In this document: piece by piece, positions 1-8,487 of the stretch | How the letters are laid out: every line of letters starts with the position of its first letter | How positions within the stretch are numbered: position 1 is the stretch's first letter | Notes under the pieces: model-generated | Seen by the model: the letters and a program-made list of their open reading frames with translations, nothing else | Databases searched by the model: none | Told to the model about the DNA's origin: nothing | Program-made: the position numbers and the translations under genes | Assembly (NCBI GenBank): GCA_021777845.1 | Contig: JAJYDB010000004.1 | Location: forward strand, 1 to 45,745 | Reading direction: 5' to 3' | Length of the DNA stretch: 45,745 nt | From: Planctomycetota bacterium | Lineage (GTDB): Bacteria > Planctomycetota > Planctomycetia > Isosphaerales > Isosphaeraceae

Positions 1-226
1 CCCCGTTTCGGCCTCAAAACCGCCCGCCTGAGGCGGTTCGTGGAGTAGAAATCGGGCGCAAATGGAGTAACTCCGCCCGGTAACTCTCCTCATTGCGAGG
101 CGAGGGCGTCCGCGGTGCGCGCGGCGGGGGGGATTTTGGGGTCTGGCGGGGGGACGAAGGTCATTAAACGGCGCCGCATTCGACCGACACGACGCCGCTC
201 GACGCAACTCTCAAGTTAGGCTCGAC

Positions 227-1099
227 TTACGCAGCTCCATACCGCTTGAACCACGCCAACATTCGCTTCCAGCCGTCGTCGGCCGCTGCCTTGCGGTAGG
301 TGGGTCGATAGTCGGCGTTAAACCCGTGCGGGGTATCGGGATAGACGATGATCTCGCCGGTCTTGCCCGCCTCCTTGAGCGCGGCCCGCATCTTCTCGAT
401 GCTCTCGATCGGGATCCCCTCGTCCGCTCCGCCGTACAGACCCAGGACCGGCGCATGCAGGTTGGCCGCCGCGTCGACGGGATGCTTCGGCGTCATTTCA
501 GTGCTCGGGCCGACCAGCCGCCCGTACCACGCCACCCCCGCTTTCACATTCGGGTTGTGCGCCGAATAAAGCCAAACCACCCGTCCGCCCCAGCAAAAAC
601 CAGTGATTCCCAGCTTCTCGACGTTCCCCTTGCCGCTCGCTTTCGCATAAGCGACCGCCGCGTCCAGGTCCGACATCACCTGCGCGTCGGGTACTTTCGA
701 GACCACCTTGCCGATCAACTCGCCGATGTTCGTGATCTTCGAGACGTCGCCCTGTCGCGCGTACATCTCGGGCGCGACCGCGAAGTGACCCAGCTTCGCC
801 AACCGTCGGCAGAGGTCCTTAATGTGCTCATGGACGCCGAAGATTTCCTGGACCACGAGGGTCACCGGAAACGGCCCCCCTTGATCGGGCATCGCGCGGT
901 ACGCCGGGATCTCGCCGTCGGCCACGGGGATCTTAACTTCCCCCGCGGTCAGACCTTGCGTATCGGTCGTGATCGTCTCCGCCGATACCGGCTGCACCGC
1001 CAGCGCGAAGCCCGCCGCCAGCGTCGTCACCGCGAACTCGCGTCGCGACCACTCCGCCTTCGGCAACAACTCGCGCAAGCTCTTCATGTCGTCGTTCAT
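227..1099 (-). CDS. Dienelactone hydrolase family protein with Tat-like signal
   Basis: Alpha/beta-hydrolase of the dienelactone hydrolase family, predicted to be exported. The N-terminus has a twin-arginine-like SRREF stretch followed by a hydrophobic Ala-rich segment ending near VSAET. The body carries the nucleophile elbow GFCWGG (catalytic Cys) and a late PHGFNAD segment that supplies the His of the Cys-Asp-His triad. I chose the ATG at 1099 because a GGGGAG Shine-Dalgarno sits just upstream; the frame can be read 16 codons further upstream, but that part looks non-coding. About 290 residues is normal for an exported family member. The real substrate is unknown, since many homologues hydrolyse esters or lactones other than dienelactone. 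It is transcribed away from nothing obvious and lies downstream of the pirin gene on the same strand, 125 bp apart. Confidence 0.9.
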   Translation of the reverse strand: MNDDMKSLRELLPKAEWSRREFAVTTLAAGFALAVQPVSAETITTDTQGLTAGEVKIPVADGEIPAYRAMPDQGGPFPVTLVVQEIFGVHEHIKDLCRRLAKLGHFAVAPEMYARQGDVSKITNIGELIGKVVSKVPDAQVMSDLDAAVAYAKASGKGNVEKLGITGFCWGGRVVWLYSAHNPNVKAGVAWYGRLVGPSTEMTPKHPVDAAANLHAPVLGLYGGADEGIPIESIEKMRAALKEAGKTGEIIVYPDTPHGFNADYRPTYRKAAADDGWKRMLAWFKRYGAA

Positions 1100-1224
1100 C
1101 ACAATCGCTCCCCTTCGCGTCCGTCGGGCGGATAAAGCAGCAGCCACGTCTATAAGTCAGCCCGCGACGAACCGCAAGAGGCCGGCCCCGCTCGTGCCCA
1201 TCCCCGCGGCCGACCTCCGCCCAA

Positions 1225-1920
1225 TCACGCCAAATCAAACAACAAGAACTCGCCGGCTTCGACCGCTTCGATCGCCGTCTGGTCCTCGTCCTCGATCGCC
1301 GCGCCGTCGCCGGTTTCGAGCCGCGCTCCGTTGACCGTCAACACCCCCGAAGCCACTTGAATCCAAGCGTGCCGGCCCGGTTTCAAGGCGTAACGCGCCG
1401 CGTCGCCGGGGTCGAAACGACCGTGGTACAAATCGACGTCCTGATGAATCAAAAGCGACCCTTCGCGGCCGTCGCGCGACCCGATCAGCACCAACTCGCC
1501 GCGACGATCGCCTAAAATAGAACGCTGATCGTACTCCGGTTTGTAGCCGTGCCGATCGGGAATAATCCAAATTTGCAGCAGATGAGCCGCCTCGGTCGCC
1601 GACGGGTTCGCCTCGCTGTGATAGATACCGGTTCCCGCCGACATTTTCTGGATCTCGCCGGCGCGTATCACGCCGCCGTTGCCCATGCTGTCGCGATGCT
1701 CAAGAGACCCCGCGAGCATCACCGTCACGATCTCCATGTCGCGGTGCGGATGCATCGGAAACGCCCCGCCCGCCGCGATTTTATCGTCGTTCAAGACCCG
1801 CAGCGCCCGATAATGTACGTGGGCGGGGTCGTGGTACTCCGCGAAAGAAAACGTGAATCGCGTGTCGAGCCAACCGTGATTCGCTCGCCCGCGCTCGTTC
1901 GACCGACGTAAGCGGATCAT
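1225..1920 (-). CDS. Pirin family protein (YhhW/quercetinase-like bicupin)
   Basis: Cupin-type metalloprotein of the pirin family; bacterial relatives such as E. coli YhhW have quercetin 2,3-dioxygenase activity in vitro. The N-terminal cupin keeps the metal ligands in their usual places: FPMHPHRD gives His57 and His59, and GIYHSEAN gives His101 and Glu103. The C-terminal half is a second, metal-free cupin with a GRHAWIQVASG segment. The length of 231 residues equals that of YhhW. The start ATG is followed by IRLRRSNERG, typical for the family. It lies 51 bp downstream of the oxidoreductase gene and may be co-transcribed with it. Cytoplasmic; the physiological substrate is not known. Confidence 0.93.
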   Translation of the reverse strand: MIRLRRSNERGRANHGWLDTRFTFSFAEYHDPAHVHYRALRVLNDDKIAAGGAFPMHPHRDMEIVTVMLAGSLEHRDSMGNGGVIRAGEIQKMSAGTGIYHSEANPSATEAAHLLQIWIIPDRHGYKPEYDQRSILGDRRGELVLIGSRDGREGSLLIHQDVDLYHGRFDPGDAARYALKPGRHAWIQVASGVLTVNGARLETGDGAAIEDEDQTAIEAVEAGEFLLFDLA

Positions 1921-1971
1921 TTTTAAGTGCTCCTAGTTAAACCACTCGGCGTGCCGGCATTTTCAGGCCGA

Positions 1972-3072
1972 TTACGCCGTCCGTACCTCGTCCAACGTGG
2001 GGTAGTCGATATAGCCCTTTTCCGCGCCGCCATAAAACGTCGACGGATCCGGGGTGTTCAGCAGCGCGTCGAGCTCAAATCGCTTCGGCAGGTCGGGGTT
2101 GGCCAAAAAAGGACGACCGAACGCGATCAAATCCGCTTCGCCCGCCGCGATCGCCGCCTCGCCCGACTCCTTGTCGAAGTCCTGATTGGCGATGATCGCA
2201 CGCGAAAACAAAGGCCTGAACCTTGCAAGCGGCACGATCGCTCCGCCGTGACGTCGGTCCGACTCGCTCGCACGCATCACGTGAATGTAAGCGAGTCGCA
2301 GGCGTTCAAATTCACGCACGACATAGTCGTACGTCGCGAACGGGTCCGAGTCGCTCATATCGTTGTAAGTTCCGCTTGGCGAGATTCGCACGCCGACGCG
2401 CTCCGCGCCCCAATCGCCGACCAGCGACTCCGCGAGCTCAAGCACGAATCGCGCCCGCCCCGCCGGCGAGCCGCCGTATGCGTCGGTCCGATGATTCGAC
2501 CCGTCACGCAAAAATTGGTCCGGCAGATAGCCGTTCGCGGCGTGGATTTCAACGCCGTCGAACCCCGCGGCCCGCGCAACCAACCCTGCGGCACGATACT
2601 CCGAGACGACCTCCGCGATCTCGCTAAGTCCAAGCGCTCGCGGCGTTTGACTCGACTTTGGGCCTTCGTTCGTGAGCACCTGCACCCGAGCCGCCACTGC
2701 GGACGCCCCCAACGGCGGACCTCCGTCCGGCTGGAAATCCGAGTGCGAAACGCGTCCCCCATGCCAAAGCTGCGCGAAAATCCGCCCGCCCGCCGCATGC
2801 ACCGCCTCGGTGACCAGACGCCAACCCGCTTCCTGATCGCGCGTGTACAAACCGGGAATGTTCGGAAAACAATTCCCACGCGGCGAAACCGAAGTCGCCT
2901 CCGAAATGATCAGCCCCGCAGTCGCCCGCTGAGAGTAATATTTCGCGTTTATCGCGCTCGGAACGCCGCCGTTGCCGGCTCGACAACGCGTCAAAGGCGC
3001 CATCACCATTCGGTTTGGCAGTTCAAGGCCACCCAAGTTGAATCTGGTCAACAGGATCGATCGCGCGCTCAT
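1972..3072 (-). CDS. Alkene reductase, Old Yellow Enzyme family (NemA-like)
   Basis: FMN-dependent ene-reductase of the Old Yellow Enzyme family, which reduces activated C=C bonds (and often nitrate esters or nitroaromatics) with NAD(P)H. The protein begins with NLGGLELPNRMVMAPLTRCRA, contains AQLWHGGRVSH, the active-site region GVEIHAANGYLPDQFLRD (the canonical HxxH/N pair that binds the substrate oxygen is here H-A-A-N), and ends with the phosphate-binding stretch DLIAFGRPFLANPDLP. The ATG at 3072 follows a GGAGGA ribosome-binding site and gives 366 residues, the usual size. The frame is open for a further 71 codons upstream, which has no family similarity and is rejected. It probably forms a transcription unit with the pirin and hydrolase genes downstream. 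Confidence 0.94.
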   Translation of the reverse strand: MSARSILLTRFNLGGLELPNRMVMAPLTRCRAGNGGVPSAINAKYYSQRATAGLIISEATSVSPRGNCFPNIPGLYTRDQEAGWRLVTEAVHAAGGRIFAQLWHGGRVSHSDFQPDGGPPLGASAVAARVQVLTNEGPKSSQTPRALGLSEIAEVVSEYRAAGLVARAAGFDGVEIHAANGYLPDQFLRDGSNHRTDAYGGSPAGRARFVLELAESLVGDWGAERVGVRISPSGTYNDMSDSDPFATYDYVVREFERLRLAYIHVMRASESDRRHGGAIVPLARFRPLFSRAIIANQDFDKESGEAAIAAGEADLIAFGRPFLANPDLPKRFELDALLNTPDPSTFYGGAEKGYIDYPTLDEVRTA

Positions 3073-3463
3073 CGAAGTCCTCCGTTTCCTACGCCACCGC
3101 CCAATCAAGCCGGCGTCGGCCTTCTTCACAATGCGACGCCAGAAAAAGCCCACATCCCGACTCCCGGGGCCGACACAATCAATTATAGAGCCACCGCTAG
3201 TTGTTTCAACAACGATATTCAGAGAATCGTCGGCCGACCTCACACGCATCTTACGCCTGAGCCAACCTGGCCCGAGAGAGAACAAGCCGAGGGGGCCGAA
3301 TGGCCGATCTTCTGCCTAACGGCACCCAACTTCGGAGATCGCATCGGTTGTCCGCGGCGAGTCGTTTGGCTAGTCTTGATGAACCAGGCGCGGCGAACCG
3401 CCCCGCGCGAGTCGCGGCGGCGGCGTTGCCGGTACCTCAACGAGGTCGACAAGGAGCCTACGC

Positions 3464-4303
3464 GTGCGGGACATCTCGCGACGTATCATTACGCTGATCC
3501 TAACGTTAGGGATCATCGTCGCGCTCGCGGGACCGCGTCGCGCGGCGGTCGCCCAGGACATCCCGGCGGCCCCCAAAGTCGAGGCGTCCGAGCCGTTTCT
3601 CGCCTGGATGGCGCGGGCTTCCGGGCCGATCGGCTTCGTGATTCTCGCGATGTCGTTCTACCTGATCGCGGTCGTCACTTGGATGGGGTTCCAATATCGC
3701 AAGGCGGTCGCCGCCCCCGAGACGCTCACCGCCGAACTCAACGAATTGTTAGGCCGCAAAGATTATCAAAGCGCCTTTCAGAAGCTCGAAAGCAACGACT
3801 CTTTCCTGGCGCGGGTGCTCTCGGCGGGAGTCCGCAAACTGCCCGGCGGCGTCCCCGCGGCCCGTCACGCGATGGAACTCGTCAACGACGACGAAACCAT
3901 GGCAATGGAGCACCGCACGACGTATCTCGCGACGGTGGGAACACTTGGGCCGATGATCGGGCTCGTCGGCACCGTCTACGGGATGATTCTCAGCTTCCGC
4001 GTCATCGCCACCGAAGGAGCTTCGCCGCAGGCCAGCGCGCTCGCCGCGGGGATCTCGACCGCCCTCTTCGCGACCCTCGAAGGGATCGCGATCTCAATTC
4101 CCGCCATTTATTTCCACGGCTTATTTAGAAATCGCGTCGCGAGGCTTTCGCTCGAGGTCGAGATCGCCGCCACCGAGTTGCTCGATCGCTTCGCGCCGGG
4201 GGTGAAGTCGACTCACCCGCTCGCCGCCTCGGCACTCGCTCGGACCTCCGCCTCGGCTCCCAAACCCGACGCGGCTCACGACGGAAACATCTCCGGAGCC
4301 TAA
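3464..4303 (+). CDS. MotA/TolQ/ExbB proton channel family protein
   Basis: Inner-membrane proton-channel subunit of an ExbB/TolQ-type energising complex that couples the proton motive force to work across the envelope. It starts at GTG with AAGGAG seven bases upstream. The N-terminus has a hydrophobic segment (about residues 9-30) ending in AVAQ, then a second membrane span near residues 50-73, and the conserved MotA/TolQ domain near residues 140-240 with LGPMIGLVGTVYGMI and GISTALFATLEGIAISIP, the two pore helices. It is followed after 2 bp by two ExbD-type subunits, so the complex is probably ExbB with two different ExbD proteins. What it energises is not shown; a TonB is not encoded here. 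Confidence 0.93.
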   Translation: MRDISRRIITLILTLGIIVALAGPRRAAVAQDIPAAPKVEASEPFLAWMARASGPIGFVILAMSFYLIAVVTWMGFQYRKAVAAPETLTAELNELLGRKDYQSAFQKLESNDSFLARVLSAGVRKLPGGVPAARHAMELVNDDETMAMEHRTTYLATVGTLGPMIGLVGTVYGMILSFRVIATEGASPQASALAAGISTALFATLEGIAISIPAIYFHGLFRNRVARLSLEVEIAATELLDRFAPGVKSTHPLAASALARTSASAPKPDAAHDGNISGA

Positions 4304-4305
4304 AG

Positions 4306-4773
4306 ATGCGTCGACGACGTCAGAACGGCTCCGAACCGCCGAGCGTGAATCTGACCCCCTTGCTTGACGTCGTGCTCCAGCTCATCACCTTCTTCATGAT
4401 CCTCATCCACTTCGGCTCGAAGCTCGAGGGCTCGACACGCTCAATCCGACTTCCCGTTACTCCCGCGGCGCTCCCCGGCAGCGACCTTACGCTCGACCGA
4501 CTAGCCGTCGCCGTCAACGCGCAAGGCCTTCTCATGACGGGAGATACGATCATCCCTGCGGAACAAACCGACGCCTGGTGGCGCGACCAGGCCGCGCTCC
4601 GTCGCGAGGGGTCGCGCCTGCTCGCTGGACCGGCCGCCGACTTGCCCACGATCGTCGTCCTCAGAGGCGACAAAAACGCCCCTTACGGCGCGGTTCGGAC
4701 AACTCTGGCACGCGCCCAAAAAGAGGGGTTTGCCCACTTCAGCCTGGTCGTGTTGCGGAGCGTCCCGCAATGA
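4306..4773 (+). CDS. ExbD/TolR biopolymer transport protein (first copy)
   Basis: Small ExbD/TolR subunit with an N-terminal cytoplasmic Arg-rich tail, one membrane span (about residues 18-36) and a periplasmic domain. The span contains the proton-relay aspartate, Asp21 in TPLLDVV. The length of 155 residues is typical. It starts 2 bp after the ExbB-type gene and its stop overlaps the start of the next ExbD by an ATGA junction, which implies translational coupling. Two ExbD-type paralogues in a row are common in planctomycete operons; a heteromeric ExbD pair is likely but is inference. Confidence 0.9.
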   Translation: MRRRRQNGSEPPSVNLTPLLDVVLQLITFFMILIHFGSKLEGSTRSIRLPVTPAALPGSDLTLDRLAVAVNAQGLLMTGDTIIPAEQTDAWWRDQAALRREGSRLLAGPAADLPTIVVLRGDKNAPYGAVRTTLARAQKEGFAHFSLVVLRSVPQ

Positions 4774-5267
4774 GCAAGCACCAGCGACGACCACGCGGCG
4801 GCGCTCCCGTGGAAGTGATGTTTCCCGTAACCCCCATGCTGGATATGGCTTTCCAACTCCTCGCCTTTTTTGTGCTCACCTTTAGGCCGCCGACGCCCGA
4901 GACCCATATTGAACTCGAACTGCCGACCACCCCAGTCGCTCTGCCCGGCGCACCCGAAGGAAAAGTGCCCCGAACCTCGCTTAAAATCGACGCCGACTTC
5001 GAGAACGACCTCTGGATCTATATTCAGGCCAACGACTTAGGCGACTTGAAGTCGATCCGCTTAGGAGATTCGGACGTCCCCGACCTGGTAACTTTAGGGC
5101 GTCGTTTGAAACGTTACCGCGAAATCTTACGCAACCGTCCGCTCCGCGTCCGGCTCGCGGCCGACGACCGGCTCCGTTACGAAGAGGCCGCGCGCGTGCT
5201 CTCGGTCTGCGACGCCGCGGGCATCGAGTCGATCCGCCTCGCCGACCCCGCGCGAGCCGGTCCATGA
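4770..5267 (+). CDS. ExbD/TolR biopolymer transport protein (second copy)
   Basis: Second ExbD/TolR-like protein, 165 residues. The membrane span is near residues 20-40 with the proton-relay Asp25 in TPMLDMAFQ, preceded by a basic tail. The ATG overlaps the upstream stop codon by 4 bp (ATGA), so I reject the longer in-frame reading that begins inside the previous gene. The downstream exported protein gene also starts by ATGA overlap. The two ExbD paralogues share the TP-LD-QL-FF pattern but differ elsewhere, so they are probably not interchangeable. Confidence 0.9.
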   Translation: MSKHQRRPRGGAPVEVMFPVTPMLDMAFQLLAFFVLTFRPPTPETHIELELPTTPVALPGAPEGKVPRTSLKIDADFENDLWIYIQANDLGDLKSIRLGDSDVPDLVTLGRRLKRYREILRNRPLRVRLAADDRLRYEEAARVLSVCDAAGIESIRLADPARAGP

Positions 5268-5890
5268 ACTTGCGATCGTACGCAACCTGTCTGGTCTATA
5301 TGATTTGCGTTGGCCGAGAGGCCGTCGCACAGAGCGACGATGCGCGCTTCGGGCTGGCCGACTTGAGTGCGTATCGGGCCGCGCTCGAGTCGCCCGGACC
5401 GCGTGCGGAGCCCGCCGTTCCCGCCGGTTTTAGCGAAGTTTGGACCTACCCCGAACGTTATCAAGGCCGACGCGTCCGGGTGGAGGGTCGTCTCGCGCGG
5501 CTTTTTAATGCACCCGCGGTCGGGTCGTTCCCGGATTTGGTTGAGGCGTGGTTGATGACGCCCGCGGACAATCCATTCTGCCTTGTCTTTCCAAAATCCG
5601 GGTCAAACCCGTCGCTGGGCACGACTGTATCCTTTGAAGGGACCTTTTTAAGGCTTGTGAGTTATCAAGCCGGGGACGAGGCGCGTCTCGCCCCGTTGGT
5701 GGTGGGGCCGCAGCCGCCGATTCGGGTTGCAAATGTATTTGAGGCTGCGACTTCCGGTTTTTCTACGATCGATTGGGTGGTTGCGGGAGGATTGGGGGCG
5801 GCTGTGTTGCTTTGGTTTGCCGCGCGGCACGTCTCGCGACCGAGGCCGCGTCCGAGACAGATTGAACCGCCGCCGGAATTCGAGGCGTGA
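5264..5890 (+). CDS. Exported single-pass protein, last gene of the exbBDD operon
   Basis: I do not recognise a named family. The 208-residue product starts with a short hydrophobic signal (residues 4-22, ending AVAQ), has a soluble domain of about 130 residues with alternating hydrophobic beta-strand patterns (RVRVEGRLARLF, VSFEGTFLRLVS) that resembles an OB-like barrel, then one C-terminal membrane helix (IDWVVAGGLGAAVLLWFA) and a basic Pro-rich tail. The start is coupled to the upstream ExbD stop by an ATGA overlap. This topology suggests a periplasmic domain anchored in the inner membrane, acting with the ExbB/ExbD channel. Function unknown. A strong hairpin follows. Confidence 0.8.
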   Translation: MNLRSYATCLVYMICVGREAVAQSDDARFGLADLSAYRAALESPGPRAEPAVPAGFSEVWTYPERYQGRRVRVEGRLARLFNAPAVGSFPDLVEAWLMTPADNPFCLVFPKSGSNPSLGTTVSFEGTFLRLVSYQAGDEARLAPLVVGPQPPIRVANVFEAATSGFSTIDWVVAGGLGAAVLLWFAARHVSRPRPRPRQIEPPPEFEA

Positions 5891-5937
5891 TTTCGATGTA
5901 AGCCTAGTTACAGTAGTCTGTTTCAACGACCTGGCGG

Positions 5938-5970
5938 GAGGCGGAGTCGAAACGGTAACGACTCCGCCTC
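5938..5970. terminator. Perfect 12-bp hairpin between convergent genes
   Basis: GAGGCGGAGTCG pairs exactly with CGACTCCGCCTC across a 9-base loop. It lies between the end of the exbBDD operon and the end of the protoglobin gene, which converge. There is no T-run on either side, so it would be a bidirectional or factor-assisted terminator rather than a classical intrinsic one. Confidence 0.6.
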
Positions 5971-5998
5971 GCCGCGCGGCATACGGCTGACCGCGTCG

Positions 5999-6598
5999 TC
6001 AGGCCGCGTTCGTTGCGGCTTCCGCATCCGTTTGGTAGTGGCGATTGATGAGGTCGTTTTGCAACCAAAGCAGCTTATTAAAGGAACGCAAGGTCGCGAC
6101 TTCGCGCTCCCTCGGCAGATTCAGGCTGAGGATGGTGAAGACGAGCGCGTCGGCGACGAAACCCATGAGTACGTTCATTTGGACGAGAGGGACGTCGAGC
6201 AGCGGCGAGCCGGCCTTTGGGGTGTGCATTTTGCCGACGTGGTCGAGGTAATTGACCATGCGGGCGTCGTAGGGCCAGGAGACCAGGCGCGTGAGGTAGC
6301 GAGCCAAATGTTCTTTCCGAAACCGAATGAGGTCATGGTCTTGCGTCAACGAGGCGAGGTCTTCGGGGAGTTTGCCGGCGTAGCCGTCCTGGCGAGGCAG
6401 GAAGTGCCGCCAGGTGGAGTCATATTTGGCGAGTTTCGCGTACACGGCTTCGACCAGGGCGGGGACCGCCGGAGCGAGGAGCGTTGCGGCGCTGTGGATC
6501 GTGGCGGCGTCGTCGGGTCCAAACTCGATGAACTCGGCGAGGTAGGAGAATCGATAGCCGAGGTCGGACTCGAGGCGAGCTTCATCAATGTGCTGCAT
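5999..6598 (-). CDS. Protoglobin family heme protein
   Basis: Single-domain globin of the protoglobin/globin-coupled-sensor class, expected to bind heme and O2, CO or NO. The sequence has the protoglobin pattern: an N-terminal extension with SYLAEFIEFGPDD, a helix with TWRHFLPRQ, and YLDHVGKMHT, where His120 is placed like the proximal heme His of Methanosarcina protoglobin. The C-terminal helices end with KLLWLQNDLINRHYQ. About 199 residues, with no output domain attached. The ATG at 6598 has GGAG nine bases upstream; a longer reading starting 17 codons earlier is less likely. It is divergent from an Rrf2-type regulator, suggesting control by a redox- or NO-sensing repressor. Its role (NO detoxification or sensing) is inference. 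Confidence 0.88.
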   Translation of the reverse strand: MQHIDEARLESDLGYRFSYLAEFIEFGPDDAATIHSAATLLAPAVPALVEAVYAKLAKYDSTWRHFLPRQDGYAGKLPEDLASLTQDHDLIRFRKEHLARYLTRLVSWPYDARMVNYLDHVGKMHTPKAGSPLLDVPLVQMNVLMGFVADALVFTILSLNLPREREVATLRSFNKLLWLQNDLINRHYQTDAEAATNAA

Positions 6599-6660
6599 CG
6601 CGGAGCACTCCAGAGCGATGGTTGACGTTCGGCGCGAAAAAGACGACAACTGGACCTACT

Positions 6661-6725
6661 TGTCCTGTTAGAGGCAAAGATACAACCAGCCTTTCTGGAT
6701 GTCAAGGTCCTGTTTCTGGAAATGA
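6661..6725. promoter_or_regulatory. Imperfect direct repeats in the protoglobin/Rrf2 divergent region
   Basis: Two 20-base units at 6661-6680 and 6706-6725 match at 15 of 20 positions and share the core GTCCTGTT, with a GG-AA-GA tail. They are 45 bases apart, in the 136-bp gap between the two start codons, nearest the Rrf2 start. They are candidate operators for that regulator. No experimental or comparative support is available here. Confidence 0.35.
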
Positions 6726-6734
6726 GAGTCGTGC

Positions 6735-7190
6735 ATGTTTACGCAGACGGTGGAGTATGCGTTGCGGGCGGCTGTGTATCTGGCGGGTCAAGCGCCGCGG
6801 TCGTGCACCACCGACGAAATTGCGACGGCGACCCATGTACCTAAAGCCTATCTTTCCAAGGTGTTGCAAGGATTGGGTCGCGCCGGGCTGGTGCATGCGA
6901 AGCGTGGGATTGGGGGTGGGGTCGGGTTGGGTAGGGATCCGGCGGAGGTATCGATATTGGAGGTCGTGAACGCTGTGGAGCCGATCAAGCGGATCCGAAC
7001 GTGCCCGCTGGGGTTGAAGACGCACGGGGTCAACCTTTGCCCGTTGCACAGGCGGCTCGACGACGCGTTGATGTCGATTGAGAATGCGTTTGGGGCGACG
7101 ACGCTGGCCGAGGTGCTGGCCGACCCCTCGCCCGTCACGCCTTTGTGCGAGTTTCCGACACCGACGGCCGGGGGTTCGCGTGAGTTTTAG
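6735..7190 (+). CDS. Rrf2 family transcriptional regulator
   Basis: Winged-helix regulator of the Rrf2 family (NsrR/IscR relatives). The N-terminal MFTQTVEYALRAAVYLA and the recognition region AYLSKVLQGLGRAGLV with the GIGGGVGLG wing are typical. Iron-sulfur members use three clustered cysteines; here Cys90 and Cys102 are present (TCPLGL and LCPLH) but the middle Cys is absent, so the cluster, if formed, would need another ligand such as His97 or Cys145. Its 151 residues are of family size. Divergent transcription from the protoglobin gene suggests it controls that gene, possibly in response to NO or redox state. Paired repeats lie upstream of its start. Confidence 0.9.
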   Translation: MFTQTVEYALRAAVYLAGQAPRSCTTDEIATATHVPKAYLSKVLQGLGRAGLVHAKRGIGGGVGLGRDPAEVSILEVVNAVEPIKRIRTCPLGLKTHGVNLCPLHRRLDDALMSIENAFGATTLAEVLADPSPVTPLCEFPTPTAGGSREF

Positions 7191-7253
7191 GCGTAGTTCT
7201 GCGACGCGGCGGTCGCGGTTTAGGGATGGGTTGGATTTTCCGGCGGGTTTAAA

Positions 7254-8273
7254 ATGGCTGAGCGATCAATTCATCTGGGTGATTCTCCGCTGACGGACCC
7301 GCGTGCATTGTTGGGTTCGGCGTTGGTTCACGGCTTAATATTGCTGGCGGCGTCGTTCGTGATGTATCAGGCTTCGGCGCCGAGGTCGGAGCCGGAGCCG
7401 TCGCGGACGATGCGTGCGGAGTTCGACGACGCGGTTGACAATCGGGCTCGGTTGCGCGCGGGGGGAGGGACGGGCGCGCAGGGAGGCGAGGGTCGGCGCG
7501 AGATTCGGGTGGCGACCGAGGCGGATGCGTCGGAGGGATCGGCGCGGAAGTCGGCGGAGGATGCGTTGTTGGCGGAAATTGTGCCGACGACGCCCGCGGC
7601 GCCGGCTCCGACCGAGAAGGATGTGCCGGGTCCGGAGACGACCGGGGTGGGGGTTTTGCCGGGCTTGGGGATGGGTGGAGGCGGGGGATCCGGCGGCGGT
7701 TCGGGCGGTGGGAAGGGGCGGGGGATCGGGCCTGGAACCGAGTTTTTCGGCGCGCGCGACCATGCCGACTCGTTTGCGTACGTCATCGACTGCTCGGGGA
7801 GCATGGGCTCGCGGAACGCGCTTGATATCGCGAAGCGGGAGCTGTTGACGAGCCTGGACGTGCTGCCGCCGGACGCTTTGTTTGGCGTCGTCTTTTATAA
7901 CTCCAAGGCAACGATTTTTTCCGATCCGGAGGGTCGGATTGGATTGATGAAGGCGACGGCGGCGAATAAGAGCCGGGTGCGGACGCAGTTGACCTCGGTG
8001 GAGGCGATGGGGGGTACGGACCATATGTTGGCGTTGCGGACGGCGTTGGCACTGAACGCCGAGGTGATTTTCTTTCTGACCGACGCGGCGTCGATGACGG
8101 ATTCGGACGTGCGGGACGTGCTTAAAATCGCGGGCAAAACGCGGATTCAGACGGTGGAGTTTGGGGTGGGGATTGATTTAGGGGAGCAGAAGCCGTTGCG
8201 GTCGCTTGCGGAGCGGACGGGGGCGTCGTATCGGTATATTAATGTCGAGGGTTTTCGGGGAATGCGTCGTTAG
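7254..8273 (+). CDS. Membrane-anchored VWA-domain protein
   Basis: A 339-residue protein with one N-terminal membrane span (about residues 19-40), a low-complexity Ala/Glu/Pro region, a Gly/Ser-rich linker (about residues 140-165) and a C-terminal von Willebrand A domain. The VWA domain begins FAYVIDCSGSMGS, giving an intact DxSxS metal-ion-dependent adhesion site, and continues with FYNSKA, GGTDHMLAL and FFLTDA strands. Planctomycetes encode many such anchored VWA proteins, often near ExbD/TolR genes, as is the case 1.4 kb upstream. It is probably periplasmic and binds a protein partner. The ATG has only a weak ribosome-binding site. Exact function unknown. Confidence 0.85.
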   Translation: MAERSIHLGDSPLTDPRALLGSALVHGLILLAASFVMYQASAPRSEPEPSRTMRAEFDDAVDNRARLRAGGGTGAQGGEGRREIRVATEADASEGSARKSAEDALLAEIVPTTPAAPAPTEKDVPGPETTGVGVLPGLGMGGGGGSGGGSGGGKGRGIGPGTEFFGARDHADSFAYVIDCSGSMGSRNALDIAKRELLTSLDVLPPDALFGVVFYNSKATIFSDPEGRIGLMKATAANKSRVRTQLTSVEAMGGTDHMLALRTALALNAEVIFFLTDAASMTDSDVRDVLKIAGKTRIQTVEFGVGIDLGEQKPLRSLAERTGASYRYINVEGFRGMRR

Positions 8274-8487
8274 GGGTTCGCTTCGGCGAGATTGAGATGG
8301 GTATTTGCTCTACACTCTTCCCGATGCCGGGCGGGTGAGGTTTAATGCTGCAAAGTTGGCGGTCGTCAACCTGCTGTATTACTATCAACAAGTCGGCGCG
8401 GGGTCGGACGTCGCGGCGTGTGGTCGGCGGCCGGACCGGCGTTCTCTCCATCCCTCGAGAAGCAACGAAGACGCGGAGGCGGAAGGC

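Noticed and set aside
11-37. Hairpin at the window start (GCCTCA/TGAGGC or ACCGCC/GGCGGT)
   Set aside because: Two short competing stems, no T-run and no visible gene to terminate; not enough to call.
1927-4128. 733-codon plus-strand frame opposite the oxidoreductase gene and overlapping the ExbB gene
   Set aside because: Composition is Arg-rich and low-complexity. It covers recognised genes on the other strand and in another frame.
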